From: BOG-938 sp048498155
GTDB taxonomy: Bacteria > Pseudomonadota > Alphaproteobacteria > Caulobacterales > Caulobacteraceae
Assembly: GCA_048498155.1 (NCBI GenBank)
Contig: JBEHYN010000018.1
Location: 1 to 51,789, forward strand
Direction: 5' to 3'
Length of the DNA stretch: 51,789 bases
The notes beneath the pieces were generated by a model. The model made no database searches, was not told the DNA's origin, and saw only the letters and a program-made list of their open reading frames with translations. The translations under genes were made by a program, and so were the position numbers. Shown piece by piece: positions 8,844 to 17,169 of the stretch (position 1 is its first letter; each line of letters begins with the position of its first letter).

Positions 8844-9101
8844 ATGGCTCATGTGACGATCTATACGCGCCTGGGATGCGGCTACTGCACCCGGGCGCTG
8901 GCGCTGCTGACCCAAAAGGGCGTGGCGTTCGAGCAAATCGACGCGGGCATGGATGTGATCAAGCGCAAGGAAATGATCGAGCGCTCCGGCGGCGGTTCGA
9001 CCTATCCGCAGATCTTCATCGACGGCAAGCACATCGGCGGCAGCGATGAGCTGTTGGCGCTGGAGCGGCAAGGCGAATTGGACGCGCTTTTGACTGCATG
9101 A
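8844..9101 (+). CDS. grxC: glutaredoxin 3
   Basis: 85 residues from ATG 8844, the usual GrxC length. It would reduce disulfides and glutathionylated proteins with glutathione in the cytoplasm. The active site CGYC lies at about residues 12-15, followed by TYPQIFIDGKHIGG, which holds the conserved cis-proline and GG glutathione-binding motif. An upstream ATG at 8808 overlaps the comF stop and would add 12 residues (KDVRFFQRFWL) not expected in the family. It may serve only for coupling. The stop overlaps the next gene (ATGA at 9098). Confidence 0.95.
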   Translation: MAHVTIYTRLGCGYCTRALALLTQKGVAFEQIDAGMDVIKRKEMIERSGGGSTYPQIFIDGKHIGGSDELLALERQGELDALLTA

Positions 9102-9943
9102 GCCATCTGCGCGTCGCCTTGATACAGACCCGCACGCCCGCCACCCAGGCCGCCGCGCTGGAGCACATCACGCCCCTGATCCGTCAGGCGGCTAAGGCCG
9201 GTGCGCAGCTGATCCTCACCCCCGAGGGCTCCAACCTGCTACAACGTGATCGGCCCAAGATGCTGGCCGCCCTGCGCCGGCCTGAGGACGATCCATTCGT
9301 GCAGGGCGTGCGCATCCTGGCCAAGGACCTCCGGGTCTGGATTCTGATCGGCTCGGCCCTGGTCTCGACTGGCCCCGACAAGGCGGCTAATCGGGCCGTC
9401 CTGATTGATGCTGAGGGCGCTGTGGTTCAGACCTACGACAAGGTGCACATGTTCGACGTGGATCTGCCCAACGGCGACCGATATCGCGAGTCCGCGCTAT
9501 ATGAGCCGGGCGGCGAGGCCCGGCTGGCGCAAACTCCTTGGGGGCTGCTGGGCCTGACGGTCTGCTACGATATGCGTTTTCCCCAGCTTTACCGGGTATT
9601 GGCCAAGGCCGGCGCCCAGATGATCGCCGTCCCCGCCGCCTTCACCCGTCCCACCGGCGAGGCGCACTGGGAGGTGCTGCTGCGTGCGCGAGCTATCGAG
9701 AACGGCGCCTTCATCCTGGCGCCCGCCCAGGGCGGGGTGCATGAGGATGGTCGTGGAACCTGGGGCCGTTCCATTGTCATCGACCCATGGGGCCGCGTGT
9801 TGGCGCAGGCCGAGGGGGACGAGCCCGGGGTGGTGATGGCTGACCTTGATCTGGAGGAGGTCGCGCGCACTCGCCAGGCGATCCCGTCCCTGGCCAATGA
9901 GCGCCAGTTCGCGGGGCCGCTTTCGGAAGGGCAGAGCGCATGA
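9098..9943 (+). CDS. carbon-nitrogen hydrolase (nitrilase superfamily, Nit1-like)
   Basis: 281 residues. The catalytic triad of the superfamily is visible: Glu in LILTPEGSN, Lys in YDKVHMFDVD, and Cys in LTVCYDMRFPQLYR. The sequence best resembles the Nit1/NitFhit branch, whose members deaminate the side product deaminated glutathione. That would fit its place next to glutaredoxin, but the substrate is inference. Cytoplasmic, with no signal peptide. Start and stop codons both overlap the neighbours by ATGA, so translation is coupled through comF-grxC-nit-DUF1178. Confidence 0.93.
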   Translation: MSHLRVALIQTRTPATQAAALEHITPLIRQAAKAGAQLILTPEGSNLLQRDRPKMLAALRRPEDDPFVQGVRILAKDLRVWILIGSALVSTGPDKAANRAVLIDAEGAVVQTYDKVHMFDVDLPNGDRYRESALYEPGGEARLAQTPWGLLGLTVCYDMRFPQLYRVLAKAGAQMIAVPAAFTRPTGEAHWEVLLRARAIENGAFILAPAQGGVHEDGRGTWGRSIVIDPWGRVLAQAEGDEPGVVMADLDLEEVARTRQAIPSLANERQFAGPLSEGQSA

Positions 9944-10365
9944 TCAAATACGCCCTGCTTTGCGAGCACGACCACGACTTCGAAGGCTGGTTCGCTGCTT
10001 CGGCCGACTATGACGATCAGCATGCGCGCGGTCTGTTGGAATGTCCCACCTGCGGCTCCAAGGCCGTGCGTAAGGCGATCATGTCGCCTGCCGTGGCGGG
10101 CACGAAAGCCCAGCATTTCGCGCCTGCGCCCTCGCCTGAAGCCATGCGCGATATGGCCCTACAGGTGCGCCAACAGGTCGAGGACAATTTCGACTATGTG
10201 GGAGACGCCTTCGCCAAGGAGGCCCGGGCCATCCACGAAGGCAAGGCGGAGGAGCGCGGCATCTACGGCGAGGCCACCCCCGCCGAGATCAAAGCCCTGG
10301 TCGAAGACGGCGTGCCCGTGGCGGCGCTGCCGCCCAAGCCCAAGGGCAAGGACGAGTTGAACTAA
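9940..10365 (+). CDS. DUF1178 family protein
   Basis: 141 residues. It begins IKYALLCEHDHDFEGWF and carries CPTCGSKAVRKAIMSP, the conserved start and the CxxC pair of DUF1178, which may bind a metal. The C-terminus is acidic and lysine-rich. No biochemical function is established to my knowledge. It is the last gene of the comF operon, coupled to the nitrilase gene. This DUF1178-nitrilase-glutaredoxin neighbourhood hints at thiol metabolism, but that is inference. Confidence 0.93.
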   Translation: MIKYALLCEHDHDFEGWFAASADYDDQHARGLLECPTCGSKAVRKAIMSPAVAGTKAQHFAPAPSPEAMRDMALQVRQQVEDNFDYVGDAFAKEARAIHEGKAEERGIYGEATPAEIKALVEDGVPVAALPPKPKGKDELN

Positions 10366-10401
10366 GGGCGGGGGCAGGCGCTAAGCGTGTACTCTGCATT
10401 C

Positions 10402-10430
10402 CCCTCTCAAGAGGGAAGGATCTTTATTTT
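10402..10430 (+). terminator. possible intrinsic terminator after the comF operon
   Basis: CCCTCT (10402-10407) can pair with AGAGGG (10410-10415), followed by AAGGATCTTTATTTT. The loop is very short and the T tract is interrupted, so this is a weak candidate. Confidence 0.35.
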
Positions 10431-10624
10431 GAAACCCGCCGCACCACGCCATGGGACCGACGGCGGGGTAGGGGCGCTCCCTGTTCCACCGCTTTTTCCG
10501 GCGAAGGCCGGAATCCAGATCGTAAGGTGCGGAACGGCGGCCGTTGATGCCGTCCGCTTGCTGAACCTTCGGCGGAATGACAGATTTCGGCTCGCCAGCA
10601 ATCATTGGGGGGATGCTTGCCGTG
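10431..10624. other. intergenic stretch with degraded palindromic repeat pieces
   Basis: No gene is convincing here. Pieces such as CCGGCGAAGGCCGGAATCCAG (10498-10518 region) and CTTCGGCGGAATGAC (10567-10581) look like arms of a dispersed palindrome common in this kind of genome. The pairing is poor, so this may be a decayed copy. The longest frames crossing it in either direction lack family features. Confidence 0.4.
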
Positions 10625-11131
10625 ATGCCTCAGTCAACGTCCGACGCCCGCAGCGAGTGGGACAGCATTCTCGAAGGTACGGATCGCCGCATCAGGGACT
10701 CTCAGGCGGCGCATTGGTCCGCCCAAGATATCTTTGACGATCTCGGCCGCGCCACGATGCTGGCGACCCTCCTGGGAGGCGCGTTTATCTCAACCGCAAG
10801 CGCCATAATGTTGGCCTTTCCAGCGATATTTCACGGCTACCAAACGGCCGTCAGCGTTGGCATGTTCGTACTGGGTTCACTGGTGTCGACGCTATCCGTG
10901 CTATTGGCCGTCATGAGGTGGCCTGAACGGACGCAAGCGCACCTCAGCGCCGCCAACGCCTATTCGACGCTGCGCCGAAAGGTCGAAATCCTTCGATTGG
11001 GGCTTCCAGACAGTCAATCCGACCTCCCGGGTCTCGTCGCCGAACTGGCGCATCTCAGCGAATTGTCGCCAGCGGTGCCGATCAATATCTGGAATCGCTC
11101 GGTGAATACCCAGAGTCGCCGAGCCCATTGA
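10625..11131 (+). CDS. SLATT-domain two-TM membrane protein
   Basis: About 168 residues from ATG 10625. In-frame ATGs at 10577 and 10613 are possible. GGGGG at about 10607-10612 could serve as ribosome site for 10625. An N-terminal amphipathic helix (WDSILEGTDRRI, WSAQDIFDDL) is followed by two transmembrane helices, TMLATLLGGAFISTASAIML and VSVGMFVLGSLVSTLSVLLA. A cytoplasmic helix pair follows with HLSAANAYSTLRRKVEILRLGL. This order matches the SLATT family (2TM proteins linked to SMODS and SLOG conflict systems, often proposed as pore effectors). No nucleotide cyclase or SLOG partner is next to it. Confidence 0.65.
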   Translation: MPQSTSDARSEWDSILEGTDRRIRDSQAAHWSAQDIFDDLGRATMLATLLGGAFISTASAIMLAFPAIFHGYQTAVSVGMFVLGSLVSTLSVLLAVMRWPERTQAHLSAANAYSTLRRKVEILRLGLPDSQSDLPGLVAELAHLSELSPAVPINIWNRSVNTQSRRAH

Positions 11132-11169
11132 GAACGGCCGTACTACCCTTATTCAGGCGCCCCCTTGGC

Positions 11170-11931
11170 TTAAGCTGCCCCGGCCCGATCAATCGTCATC
11201 ATGTAATTCACTTCGCAGTCGCCCGACCGCGACCACCGCCCGGTGAACGGGTCGTACGACACCCCGAATGGTCCGCCCACCAGCACCGGCTCCCCCGCCA
11301 GAAAATCTAGAATCTCATCGGGTTTCAAAAACTTCTTCCAATCGTGGGTGCCCACCGGCAGCCAGCGCAGGATGTATTCGGCGCCTAGCACCGCCAGGGC
11401 CATGGCCTTGGGCGTACGGTTCAAGGTGGCCAGGATCATCACCCCGCCGGGCGCCAATAACGCAACGCAGTCCTTGAGGAACCGGGCGGGATCGGCCACG
11501 TGTTCGATCACCTCCATATTAAGCACCACATCGAACGGCGCCTCGCCTTGGGCCAGCAGCGCCTCGGCCGCGCCGGCGCGGTAGTCGATCTCTAGTCCCT
11601 GTTCGGCGGCGTGGGCGCGGGCTGTGCCGATGTTGCGCTCGGACGCATCCACGCCAGTCACCGCAAAACCCAGTCGGGTCATGGGCTCGCACAGCAAACC
11701 TCCGCCGCAGCCGATATCGAGCAGACGCAGGCCCTCGAAGGGGCGCCGCGCGGTGATGTCCCGGCCAAAACGTAGGGCGACCTCGTCGCGAATGAAGGCC
11801 AAGCGGACGGGGTTGAAGCGATGCAGCGGCTTGAACTTGCCCTGAGGGTCCCACCATTCCGCGGCCATGGCGGAAAAGCGCGCGACTTCGGCCTCATCGA
11901 TGCTGGAATGGGTTTCGACGGCCACGTTCAT
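11170..11931 (-). CDS. ubiG: ubiquinone biosynthesis O-methyltransferase
   Basis: 253 residues, standard length. UbiG carries out both O-methylations in ubiquinone synthesis using SAM. Visible motifs: N-terminal EVARFSAMAAEWWDP and FKPLHRFNPVRLAFI, SAM motif I LLDIGCGGG, motif II VTGVDAS, VLNMEVIEHV, and the HDWKKFLKPDE region near the C-terminus. All are typical of UbiG/COQ3. It lies just after the 3' end of the antitoxin-toxin pair on the same strand, with a 9-bp gap, so it may be read through from the vapBC promoter. Confidence 0.97.
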   Translation of the reverse strand: MNVAVETHSSIDEAEVARFSAMAAEWWDPQGKFKPLHRFNPVRLAFIRDEVALRFGRDITARRPFEGLRLLDIGCGGGLLCEPMTRLGFAVTGVDASERNIGTARAHAAEQGLEIDYRAGAAEALLAQGEAPFDVVLNMEVIEHVADPARFLKDCVALLAPGGVMILATLNRTPKAMALAVLGAEYILRWLPVGTHDWKKFLKPDEILDFLAGEPVLVGGPFGVSYDPFTGRWSRSGDCEVNYMMTIDRAGAA

Positions 11932-11940
11932 CTCTCCGCT

Positions 11941-12324
11941 TCAGCGGATAAGCCTCACATCGACGCCGAGTTCAAGGCCGGCCCAGGCGCGGTCGGCGGT
12001 CCAGGCCGGCAGCCGCCTTTGCAGGGCCAAGGCGAGGCAGGCCCGGTCGCCAAACGACAGGCCTTTGTGCGCCGTGGCCACGCGAAGGACGCCCGCAGTG
12101 AAAGCCTGGTCTTCGTCGAAGCCTACAACTGCGCACGGGAGCTGACGCAAAATCAGCTGGATGTCGTCGGAACCCGCGCCTTGCTCGCTCAGTTTTGCGA
12201 CGACCTCGGACAGATTGACCGCGCTCAGAAGGCTGCCAGGCAAGACCTCTGTTGCCTGGGCTTGGCCCAGTTCCCCTCGAATGATCGTCAGCAGGACCGA
12301 AGAGTCCACGACGCAGTCATTCAT
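11941..12324 (-). CDS. vapC: PIN-domain ribonuclease toxin (VapC-like)
   Basis: 127 residues. PIN-domain acidic residues are in place: Asp7 in CVVDSSVLL, Glu in AVNLSEVVAKL, and Asp in LSFGDRACLALA, with a further Asp in PAWTADRAW. VapC toxins cut tRNA or rRNA. The GDRACLALA helix is typical. Its ATG overlaps the antitoxin stop (12321-12324). The target cannot be told from sequence. Confidence 0.92.
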   Translation of the reverse strand: MNDCVVDSSVLLTIIRGELGQAQATEVLPGSLLSAVNLSEVVAKLSEQGAGSDDIQLILRQLPCAVVGFDEDQAFTAGVLRVATAHKGLSFGDRACLALALQRRLPAWTADRAWAGLELGVDVRLIR

Positions 12325-12815
12325 TCTTGGCTCTCGCGGAAGGCTTCGGCGCGGCGGTCCGCAATCAGTTCATCCACGAGGCTGACCCCTGGCTTGGCGT
12401 AGCGCCGGAATATGGCCTGCGCCTGTTTGACTGCGGCCTCCAAGCTGTGAAGCGTCACCGTTCCATCCTCGGCCCGTTGGGCCATCACCTTGCCCCCGCG
12501 TTGGACGCCGAGCGCTGACCGGAGTGGTTCGGGCAACTCCAGGCGGCCGTCGACAGCGACCTCCAACCAAACAATATCGCTCGCCTCCTTAGGTGATGGC
12601 GGCGAAAGATAGGTTGGATCCGTTTCCGCAAATTGTCCTTCAACGGTCGATCCGGCGCGGCGCTCCTCGTCCACGAGCACGTTTCTTACATGTTGATAGC
12701 GCTTGCCCAGAAGACGAGCGATTTCCGCGCGGCCATAGCCGGCGCGGGCCAAGGCCCGGATATTGTCCGAGACGGTCGCGTTGCTTTTGATGACAGTGCT
12801 GGGATCGCTGAGCAT
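12321..12815 (-). CDS. vapB: AbrB/SpoVT-type antitoxin with N-terminal HTH
   Basis: 164 residues, long for a VapB. The N-terminal third (about 15-50: SDNIRALARAGYGRAEIARLLG then RYQHVRNVL) is a resolvase-type helix-turn-helix. The C-terminal half has a swapped-hairpin AbrB strand pair (VDGRLELPEPLRSALGVQRGGKV). The extreme C-terminus, KPGVSLVDELIADRRAEA, is the probable toxin-binding tail. It thus carries two potential DNA-binding modules. An imperfect dyad around ACATATGT (12829-12836), just upstream of the start, may be its operator. Confidence 0.85.
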   Translation of the reverse strand: MLSDPSTVIKSNATVSDNIRALARAGYGRAEIARLLGKRYQHVRNVLVDEERRAGSTVEGQFAETDPTYLSPPSPKEASDIVWLEVAVDGRLELPEPLRSALGVQRGGKVMAQRAEDGTVTLHSLEAAVKQAQAIFRRYAKPGVSLVDELIADRRAEAFRESQE

Positions 12816-12824
12816 GAGCGCAAC

Positions 12825-12839
12825 GATAACATATGTATC
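12825..12839. promoter_or_regulatory. candidate operator of the vapBC pair
   Basis: ACATATGT is a perfect 8-bp palindrome inside GATAACATATGTATC, 10-24 bp upstream of the antitoxin start and within an AT-rich spacer. Position suits autoregulation. No experimental support. Confidence 0.4.
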
Positions 12840-12921
12840 AAATATTAGATAGGTAGTTTGTATCGGGCCCTTTCGAAGCCATGCCTGAAACTCCCTGTTT
12901 GCAGCGCGGCCCGCCCCCAGC

Positions 12922-12939
12922 TAGAAGGGCGCCCTTCTA
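12922..12939. promoter_or_regulatory. 18-bp perfect palindrome in the lysC leader
   Basis: TAGAAGGGC followed directly by GCCCTTCTA is a perfect 18-bp palindrome ending 18 bp before the lysC start, next to the GGGAG ribosome site (12944). It could be an operator or form an RNA hairpin that limits ribosome access. Confidence 0.5.
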
Positions 12940-12957
12940 ACGCGGGAGACCTGCGGC

Positions 12958-14205
12958 GTGTCGCGGCTGGTGATGAAATTTGGCGGGACTTCGGTCGCCG
13001 ATCTGGAGCGCATCCGTCGGGTGGCGCGGCTGGTCGCGGTGGAGACGGCTACGGGCAAGCAGGTGGCCGTCGTGGTCTCCGCCATGTCCGGCAAGACCAA
13101 TGAACTGGTCGCCTGGACCGACGGGGCGGGCGCGTCGGCAGCGGGCCTGGACGCGTCGGACGATGAATATGATGTGGTTGTGGCGTCCGGCGAGCAGGTG
13201 ACGGCCGGTCTGTTGGCCATGACCTTGCGCAACATGGGCCTTAAGGCGCGCTCCTTTGCCGGGTGGCAGATTCCCATCCTCACCGACGAAGCCCACGGAC
13301 GTGCGCGGATCGAGGACATTCCGCCTGACAATCTGCTGGCGTGTTTCGACAAGGGCGAGATCGCCGTCATCGCCGGCTTTCAGGGCGTGACGCCCGGCGG
13401 GCGCATCACCACCTTAGGCCGGGGCGGGTCGGACACCAGCGCAGTGGCCATCGCTGCGGCTGTGGGCGGGGCGTGCGACATCTATACGGATGTGGATGGG
13501 GTCTATACGACCGATCCACGCATTGAGAACAAGGCGCGCAAGCTGGCCCGGGTCTCCTATGAGGAGATGCTGGAAATGGCTTCATTAGGCGCCAAGGTAT
13601 TGCAGACTCGCTCGGTCGAGCTGGCCATGGCCCAGCGCGTGCCGGTTCGGGTATTGTCGAGTTTCGTCGAGCCGGGCGAGGCCCCGGGCCAAGGCACCAT
13701 CGTGTGCGACGAGGAGGAGATCGTGGAAAAGCGTATCGTGAGCGGCGTGGCCTATAGCCGCGACGAAGCCAAGATCACCCTTTACGGCCTGCCCGACCAT
13801 CCGGGCGTGTCTTCGGCGATCTTCAGCCGCCTAGCCGACGCCAACGTCAATGTGGACATGATCGTTCAGTCGCATGCCCGCACGCAGGGCTCCGCCAATA
13901 TGGAGTTCACTGTCGGCAAGCGTGACGCCGCGCGCGCCGTAGAGATCGTGCGCGCCGGCCAGGCCGAGATCGGTTTTGAGGAAGTCGCGGTCAATGAGGA
14001 TGTGGCCAAGGTCTCGGTGATCGGCGTGGGCATGCGCAGCCATGCCGGCGTGGCCAAGACCATGTTCGGCGCCTTGGCCGAAAAGGGCGTGAACATTCAG
14101 GTGATCTCGACCTCCGAGATCAAGATTAGCGTGCTGATCGACGCGGCCTATACCGAACTGGCCGTGCGAGCCCTGCACGCCGCTTACGGGCTCGATCAGC
14201 TGTAG
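12958..14205 (+). CDS. lysC: aspartate kinase
   Basis: 415 residues from GTG 12958 with GGGAG about 10 bp upstream. It phosphorylates aspartate, the first step towards lysine, threonine, methionine and diaminopimelate. N-terminal kinase motif KFGGTSVAD, the RGGSDTSAVAIAAA segment and the DVDGVYTTDPR motif are intact. Two ACT domains follow from about residue 265 (ITLYGLPDHPGVSSAIF and VSVIGVGMRSHAGVAKTMF), giving allosteric feedback control. Monofunctional, with no homoserine dehydrogenase fusion. Confidence 0.98.
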   Translation: MSRLVMKFGGTSVADLERIRRVARLVAVETATGKQVAVVVSAMSGKTNELVAWTDGAGASAAGLDASDDEYDVVVASGEQVTAGLLAMTLRNMGLKARSFAGWQIPILTDEAHGRARIEDIPPDNLLACFDKGEIAVIAGFQGVTPGGRITTLGRGGSDTSAVAIAAAVGGACDIYTDVDGVYTTDPRIENKARKLARVSYEEMLEMASLGAKVLQTRSVELAMAQRVPVRVLSSFVEPGEAPGQGTIVCDEEEIVEKRIVSGVAYSRDEAKITLYGLPDHPGVSSAIFSRLADANVNVDMIVQSHARTQGSANMEFTVGKRDAARAVEIVRAGQAEIGFEEVAVNEDVAKVSVIGVGMRSHAGVAKTMFGALAEKGVNIQVISTSEIKISVLIDAAYTELAVRALHAAYGLDQL

Positions 14206-14207
14206 CC

Positions 14208-14582
14208 TTAGGCGGAAATCTGCTTAAGAGCCAGAGACAAGTCATTCATATCAAACGGCTTTTTCAGTGTAATCGCATGCTGAAACGGGGGCGTTAGGCC
14301 TTGTGAGCCATAGCCGCTGGCGAAAATGAACGGAATGCCGCGTTCGGTGAGGACTTGCGCCACGGGCAGGGACGTCTGCCCCCCCAGGTCCAAATCCAGG
14401 ATGACCAAGTCCGCATCCGTCTCCCGGGCCAGGATCAAGGCGCTGTCCAACTGCCCCGCGACGGCCACCACGCTGTGACCCAGGTCGGACAGCATGTCTT
14501 CCAGCAACATGGCGATCATCATCTCGTCCTCGATCACCAGTACGCGTCGGGCGGCTAGGGGGGCGTCAGCAGTCAGGGACAT
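14208..14582 (-). CDS. single-domain response regulator
   Basis: 124 residues, receiver domain only. The acidic pocket is VIEDEMM near residues 16-22, the phospho-acceptor Asp lies in DLVILDLDLGG, the Thr/Ser switch is in FIFASGYG, and the conserved Lys is in TLKKPFD. With no output domain it must act through a partner protein, like CheY or DivK-type regulators. The FATGUG-like ASGYGSQG stretch is common in FAT GUY alphaproteobacterial receivers. No histidine kinase is adjacent. It is convergent with lysC, 2 bp apart. Confidence 0.92.
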   Translation of the reverse strand: MSLTADAPLAARRVLVIEDEMMIAMLLEDMLSDLGHSVVAVAGQLDSALILARETDADLVILDLDLGGQTSLPVAQVLTERGIPFIFASGYGSQGLTPPFQHAITLKKPFDMNDLSLALKQISA

Positions 14583-14789
14583 GGATATTGCCTTTGGCGG
14601 AGGACCCGGCGCGCCAAATCCGAATTTGGCTCAGGCCAAAATCCGCAACGTTGCGGGGGCCTGATAGGTTTCATATCGGTCCCGACAGTCAAGCAGCGAT
14701 CCATCGTTACGCAATTTGTGCGAAAGTATCGCCCGCCTCTCCCCGACACGGGCCTGACGGGTTAAAAGCGGCTCAAGCAAGGAGACACG

Positions 14790-17054
14790 ATGCCGATCAC
14801 TGGCCTAGCCGCTCGCGGACCGCGCAGCCTGCTGCGTCAGATTCGCGAAGCCTTGGCGAGCGGCGGACCCGCCCAGGCGCGACTCGACATGGTTGTGCGG
14901 ATCATCGCCCTGTCGATGGTCGCCGAGGTGTGCTCGCTGTATCTACGGCGCGCGACCAACGACCTGGAGCTGTTCGCCACCGAAGGCCTTAACCCCACCG
15001 CCGTGCACAATACGCGGCTGAAACCGGGCGAAGGCCTGGTGGGCGAGATTATGCGCCTGGGTCGGCCGCTGAACCTGGCGGACGCGCCAAACAACCCGAA
15101 CTTTTCCTACCGGCCGGAAACGGGGGAAGACCCCTACCACGCCTTCCTCGGTGTGCCGCTGCTGCGCGGCGGGCGGGCTATCGGCGTGCTGGTGGTGCAG
15201 AACCGAACCGAGCGAATCTACACCGATGACGAGGTCGAGGATCTGCAGATCATCGCCATGGTGCTGGCCGAGATGGTGGCGGGCGGCGAGCTGGTCGACC
15301 AGGCGGAGCTCAAGGGCGTTGAACTGGCGCCCCATCGCCCCGAACGCTTGAAGGGCTTGAAGTTCGCCGAAGGGGTCGCCTATGGCGAGGCCGTGCTGCA
15401 CGAGGCGCCGGTGGCCTCCGAGCAGCTTCTGTCGGACGACGCCGTGCGCGAAGAAGAACGGCTTAAGACCGCGATCGACGCCCTACAATCCCAGCTCGAC
15501 ATTATGCTCGACGGCCAGCACGGCATCGTCGGGCCTTCGTTTGAAGTGCTCGAAACCTATCGCATGTTCGCCCACGACCGCGGCTGGAACCGGTCACTGG
15601 AAGAAGCGGTGCGTTCGGGGCTGACGGCGGAGGCGGCGGTGGGCCGGGTCCGCTCAGAGCACCGGGCGCGGTTGTCTCAGGCGCGCGACCCCTATCTGCG
15701 CGAGCGGCTGCACGACCTGGAAGACTTGAATGACCGCTTGTTGCGTCACCTGTCGGGTGATGGTGCTGCGCCGCGCATTCTGCCAGACAACGCGATCCTG
15801 ATCGCCCGTAACCTCGGCCCTGCCGATTTGCTGGAATACGATCGGACCAAGCTTAAGGGCGTGTTGCTCGAGGAGGGCTCCGGCGTCAGTCACGCGGCCA
15901 TCATCGCCCGGGCCATGGACATCCCCATCGTGGGCCGCCTGCCGGGCCTGCGCGACCGGGTGTCCCAGGGCGATCCGGTGGTTGTGGACGCGGAGTCCGG
16001 TGAAGCCTATCTGCGGCCCCGGCCCGACGTGATCGAAGCCATCATGGCGCGCATCGATGTGCGCAATCAGAAACGAGCGGAATTCGCGCGCCTGCGCGAC
16101 ACGCCGGCCTTCACCCGCGACGGGGCCAAGATCACCCTGCTGATGAACGCCGGCCTGTCAGTGGACATCGACATCCTGCACGAGACCGGCGCCGAGGGTA
16201 TCGGCCTGTTCCGAACCGAGTTCCAGTTCATGGTGGCCGAAGAACTGCCCCGGCTGGAAGCTCAGACCGCACTCTATTCTCATGTGATCGACGGGGCCGG
16301 CGACTTGCCGGTGATCTTCCGCACCTTGGACCTGGGCGGCGACAAGGTGCTGCCTTATCTGGAAGCGGAGCGGGAGGACAATCCGGCGTTGGGCTGGCGC
16401 GCGGTTCGCCTGGGGCTGGACCGTCCCGCCCTCTTACGCTTGCAGCTTCGCGCCTTGATCTGGGCCTCCAAAGGCCGAGAGCTTCGGGTGATGTTTCCCC
16501 TGGTGGCCAGCGTGGAGGAATTCCGGGCCGCCCGGGCGCTGGTGGATCACGAGATTGCCTGGGCCCAACGTCGCGGGCGCCCCACGCCCAGCACCCTTAG
16601 GGTCGGGGTGATGATCGAGGCCCCGTCCTTGGTCTGGCACCTGGACGCCTTGCTGCCGATGGTCGACTTCGTCTCGGTGGGCACCAATGACCTGATGCAG
16701 TACCTGTTCGCCGCTGATCGCGGCAATCCTCGGGTCAGCGAGCGCTACGACTTTTTGTCGCCCCCTGCGTTGCGAGTGATGAAGACTATCCAGGATGCTT
16801 GCGCCGAGTCCGGCACGCCTGCCTCCGTATGTGGAGAAATGGCTGGGCGGCCGCTGGAAGCCTTTGCTCTTGTGGCGCTTGGCTTTGATCGGTTGTCGAT
16901 GCCTCCCTCAGGTATTGGTCCGGTCAAGCGCATGGTGCTGTCGCTAGATCGAGCGGCGGCTCGCCGCGGAGTTGTGAATTTACTTAAAGGATCGTCTGGA
17001 TCGTTGCGTAGCGAGATAGAAACGTTGGCGCGTAAACTATATGTCGCAATTTAA
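14790..17054 (+). CDS. ptsP: phosphoenolpyruvate-protein phosphotransferase of the nitrogen PTS (EI-Ntr)
   Basis: 754 residues. An N-terminal GAF domain (about 20-165, containing LKPGEGLVGEIMRLGRPLN) is fused to an enzyme I body. That body has the phosphohistidine loop GSGVSHAAIIARAMDIPIVG and the PEP-binding barrel with GLFRTEFQFM, FRTLDLGGDK and SVGTNDLMQYLFAADR. It would transfer phosphate from PEP to NPr and EIIA-Ntr, linking nitrogen and carbon status to regulation, in Caulobacter including (p)ppGpp control (established for the family, inferred here). Start ATG 14790 has AAGGAGA at 14779-14785. Confidence 0.97.
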   Translation: MPITGLAARGPRSLLRQIREALASGGPAQARLDMVVRIIALSMVAEVCSLYLRRATNDLELFATEGLNPTAVHNTRLKPGEGLVGEIMRLGRPLNLADAPNNPNFSYRPETGEDPYHAFLGVPLLRGGRAIGVLVVQNRTERIYTDDEVEDLQIIAMVLAEMVAGGELVDQAELKGVELAPHRPERLKGLKFAEGVAYGEAVLHEAPVASEQLLSDDAVREEERLKTAIDALQSQLDIMLDGQHGIVGPSFEVLETYRMFAHDRGWNRSLEEAVRSGLTAEAAVGRVRSEHRARLSQARDPYLRERLHDLEDLNDRLLRHLSGDGAAPRILPDNAILIARNLGPADLLEYDRTKLKGVLLEEGSGVSHAAIIARAMDIPIVGRLPGLRDRVSQGDPVVVDAESGEAYLRPRPDVIEAIMARIDVRNQKRAEFARLRDTPAFTRDGAKITLLMNAGLSVDIDILHETGAEGIGLFRTEFQFMVAEELPRLEAQTALYSHVIDGAGDLPVIFRTLDLGGDKVLPYLEAEREDNPALGWRAVRLGLDRPALLRLQLRALIWASKGRELRVMFPLVASVEEFRAARALVDHEIAWAQRRGRPTPSTLRVGVMIEAPSLVWHLDALLPMVDFVSVGTNDLMQYLFAADRGNPRVSERYDFLSPPALRVMKTIQDACAESGTPASVCGEMAGRPLEAFALVALGFDRLSMPPSGIGPVKRMVLSLDRAAARRGVVNLLKGSSGSLRSEIETLARKLYVAI

Positions 17055-17169
17055 TCTATTGAATTCGGTGAGATAGCTTGATATCCACAAGAGCAGGTTA
17101 ATAAGTTGGTTTAAGCGGGGGGCCGCGCGGATTGTCCGCAAATTGCTTTAGGTGGGGCGAGCAGTAGCC

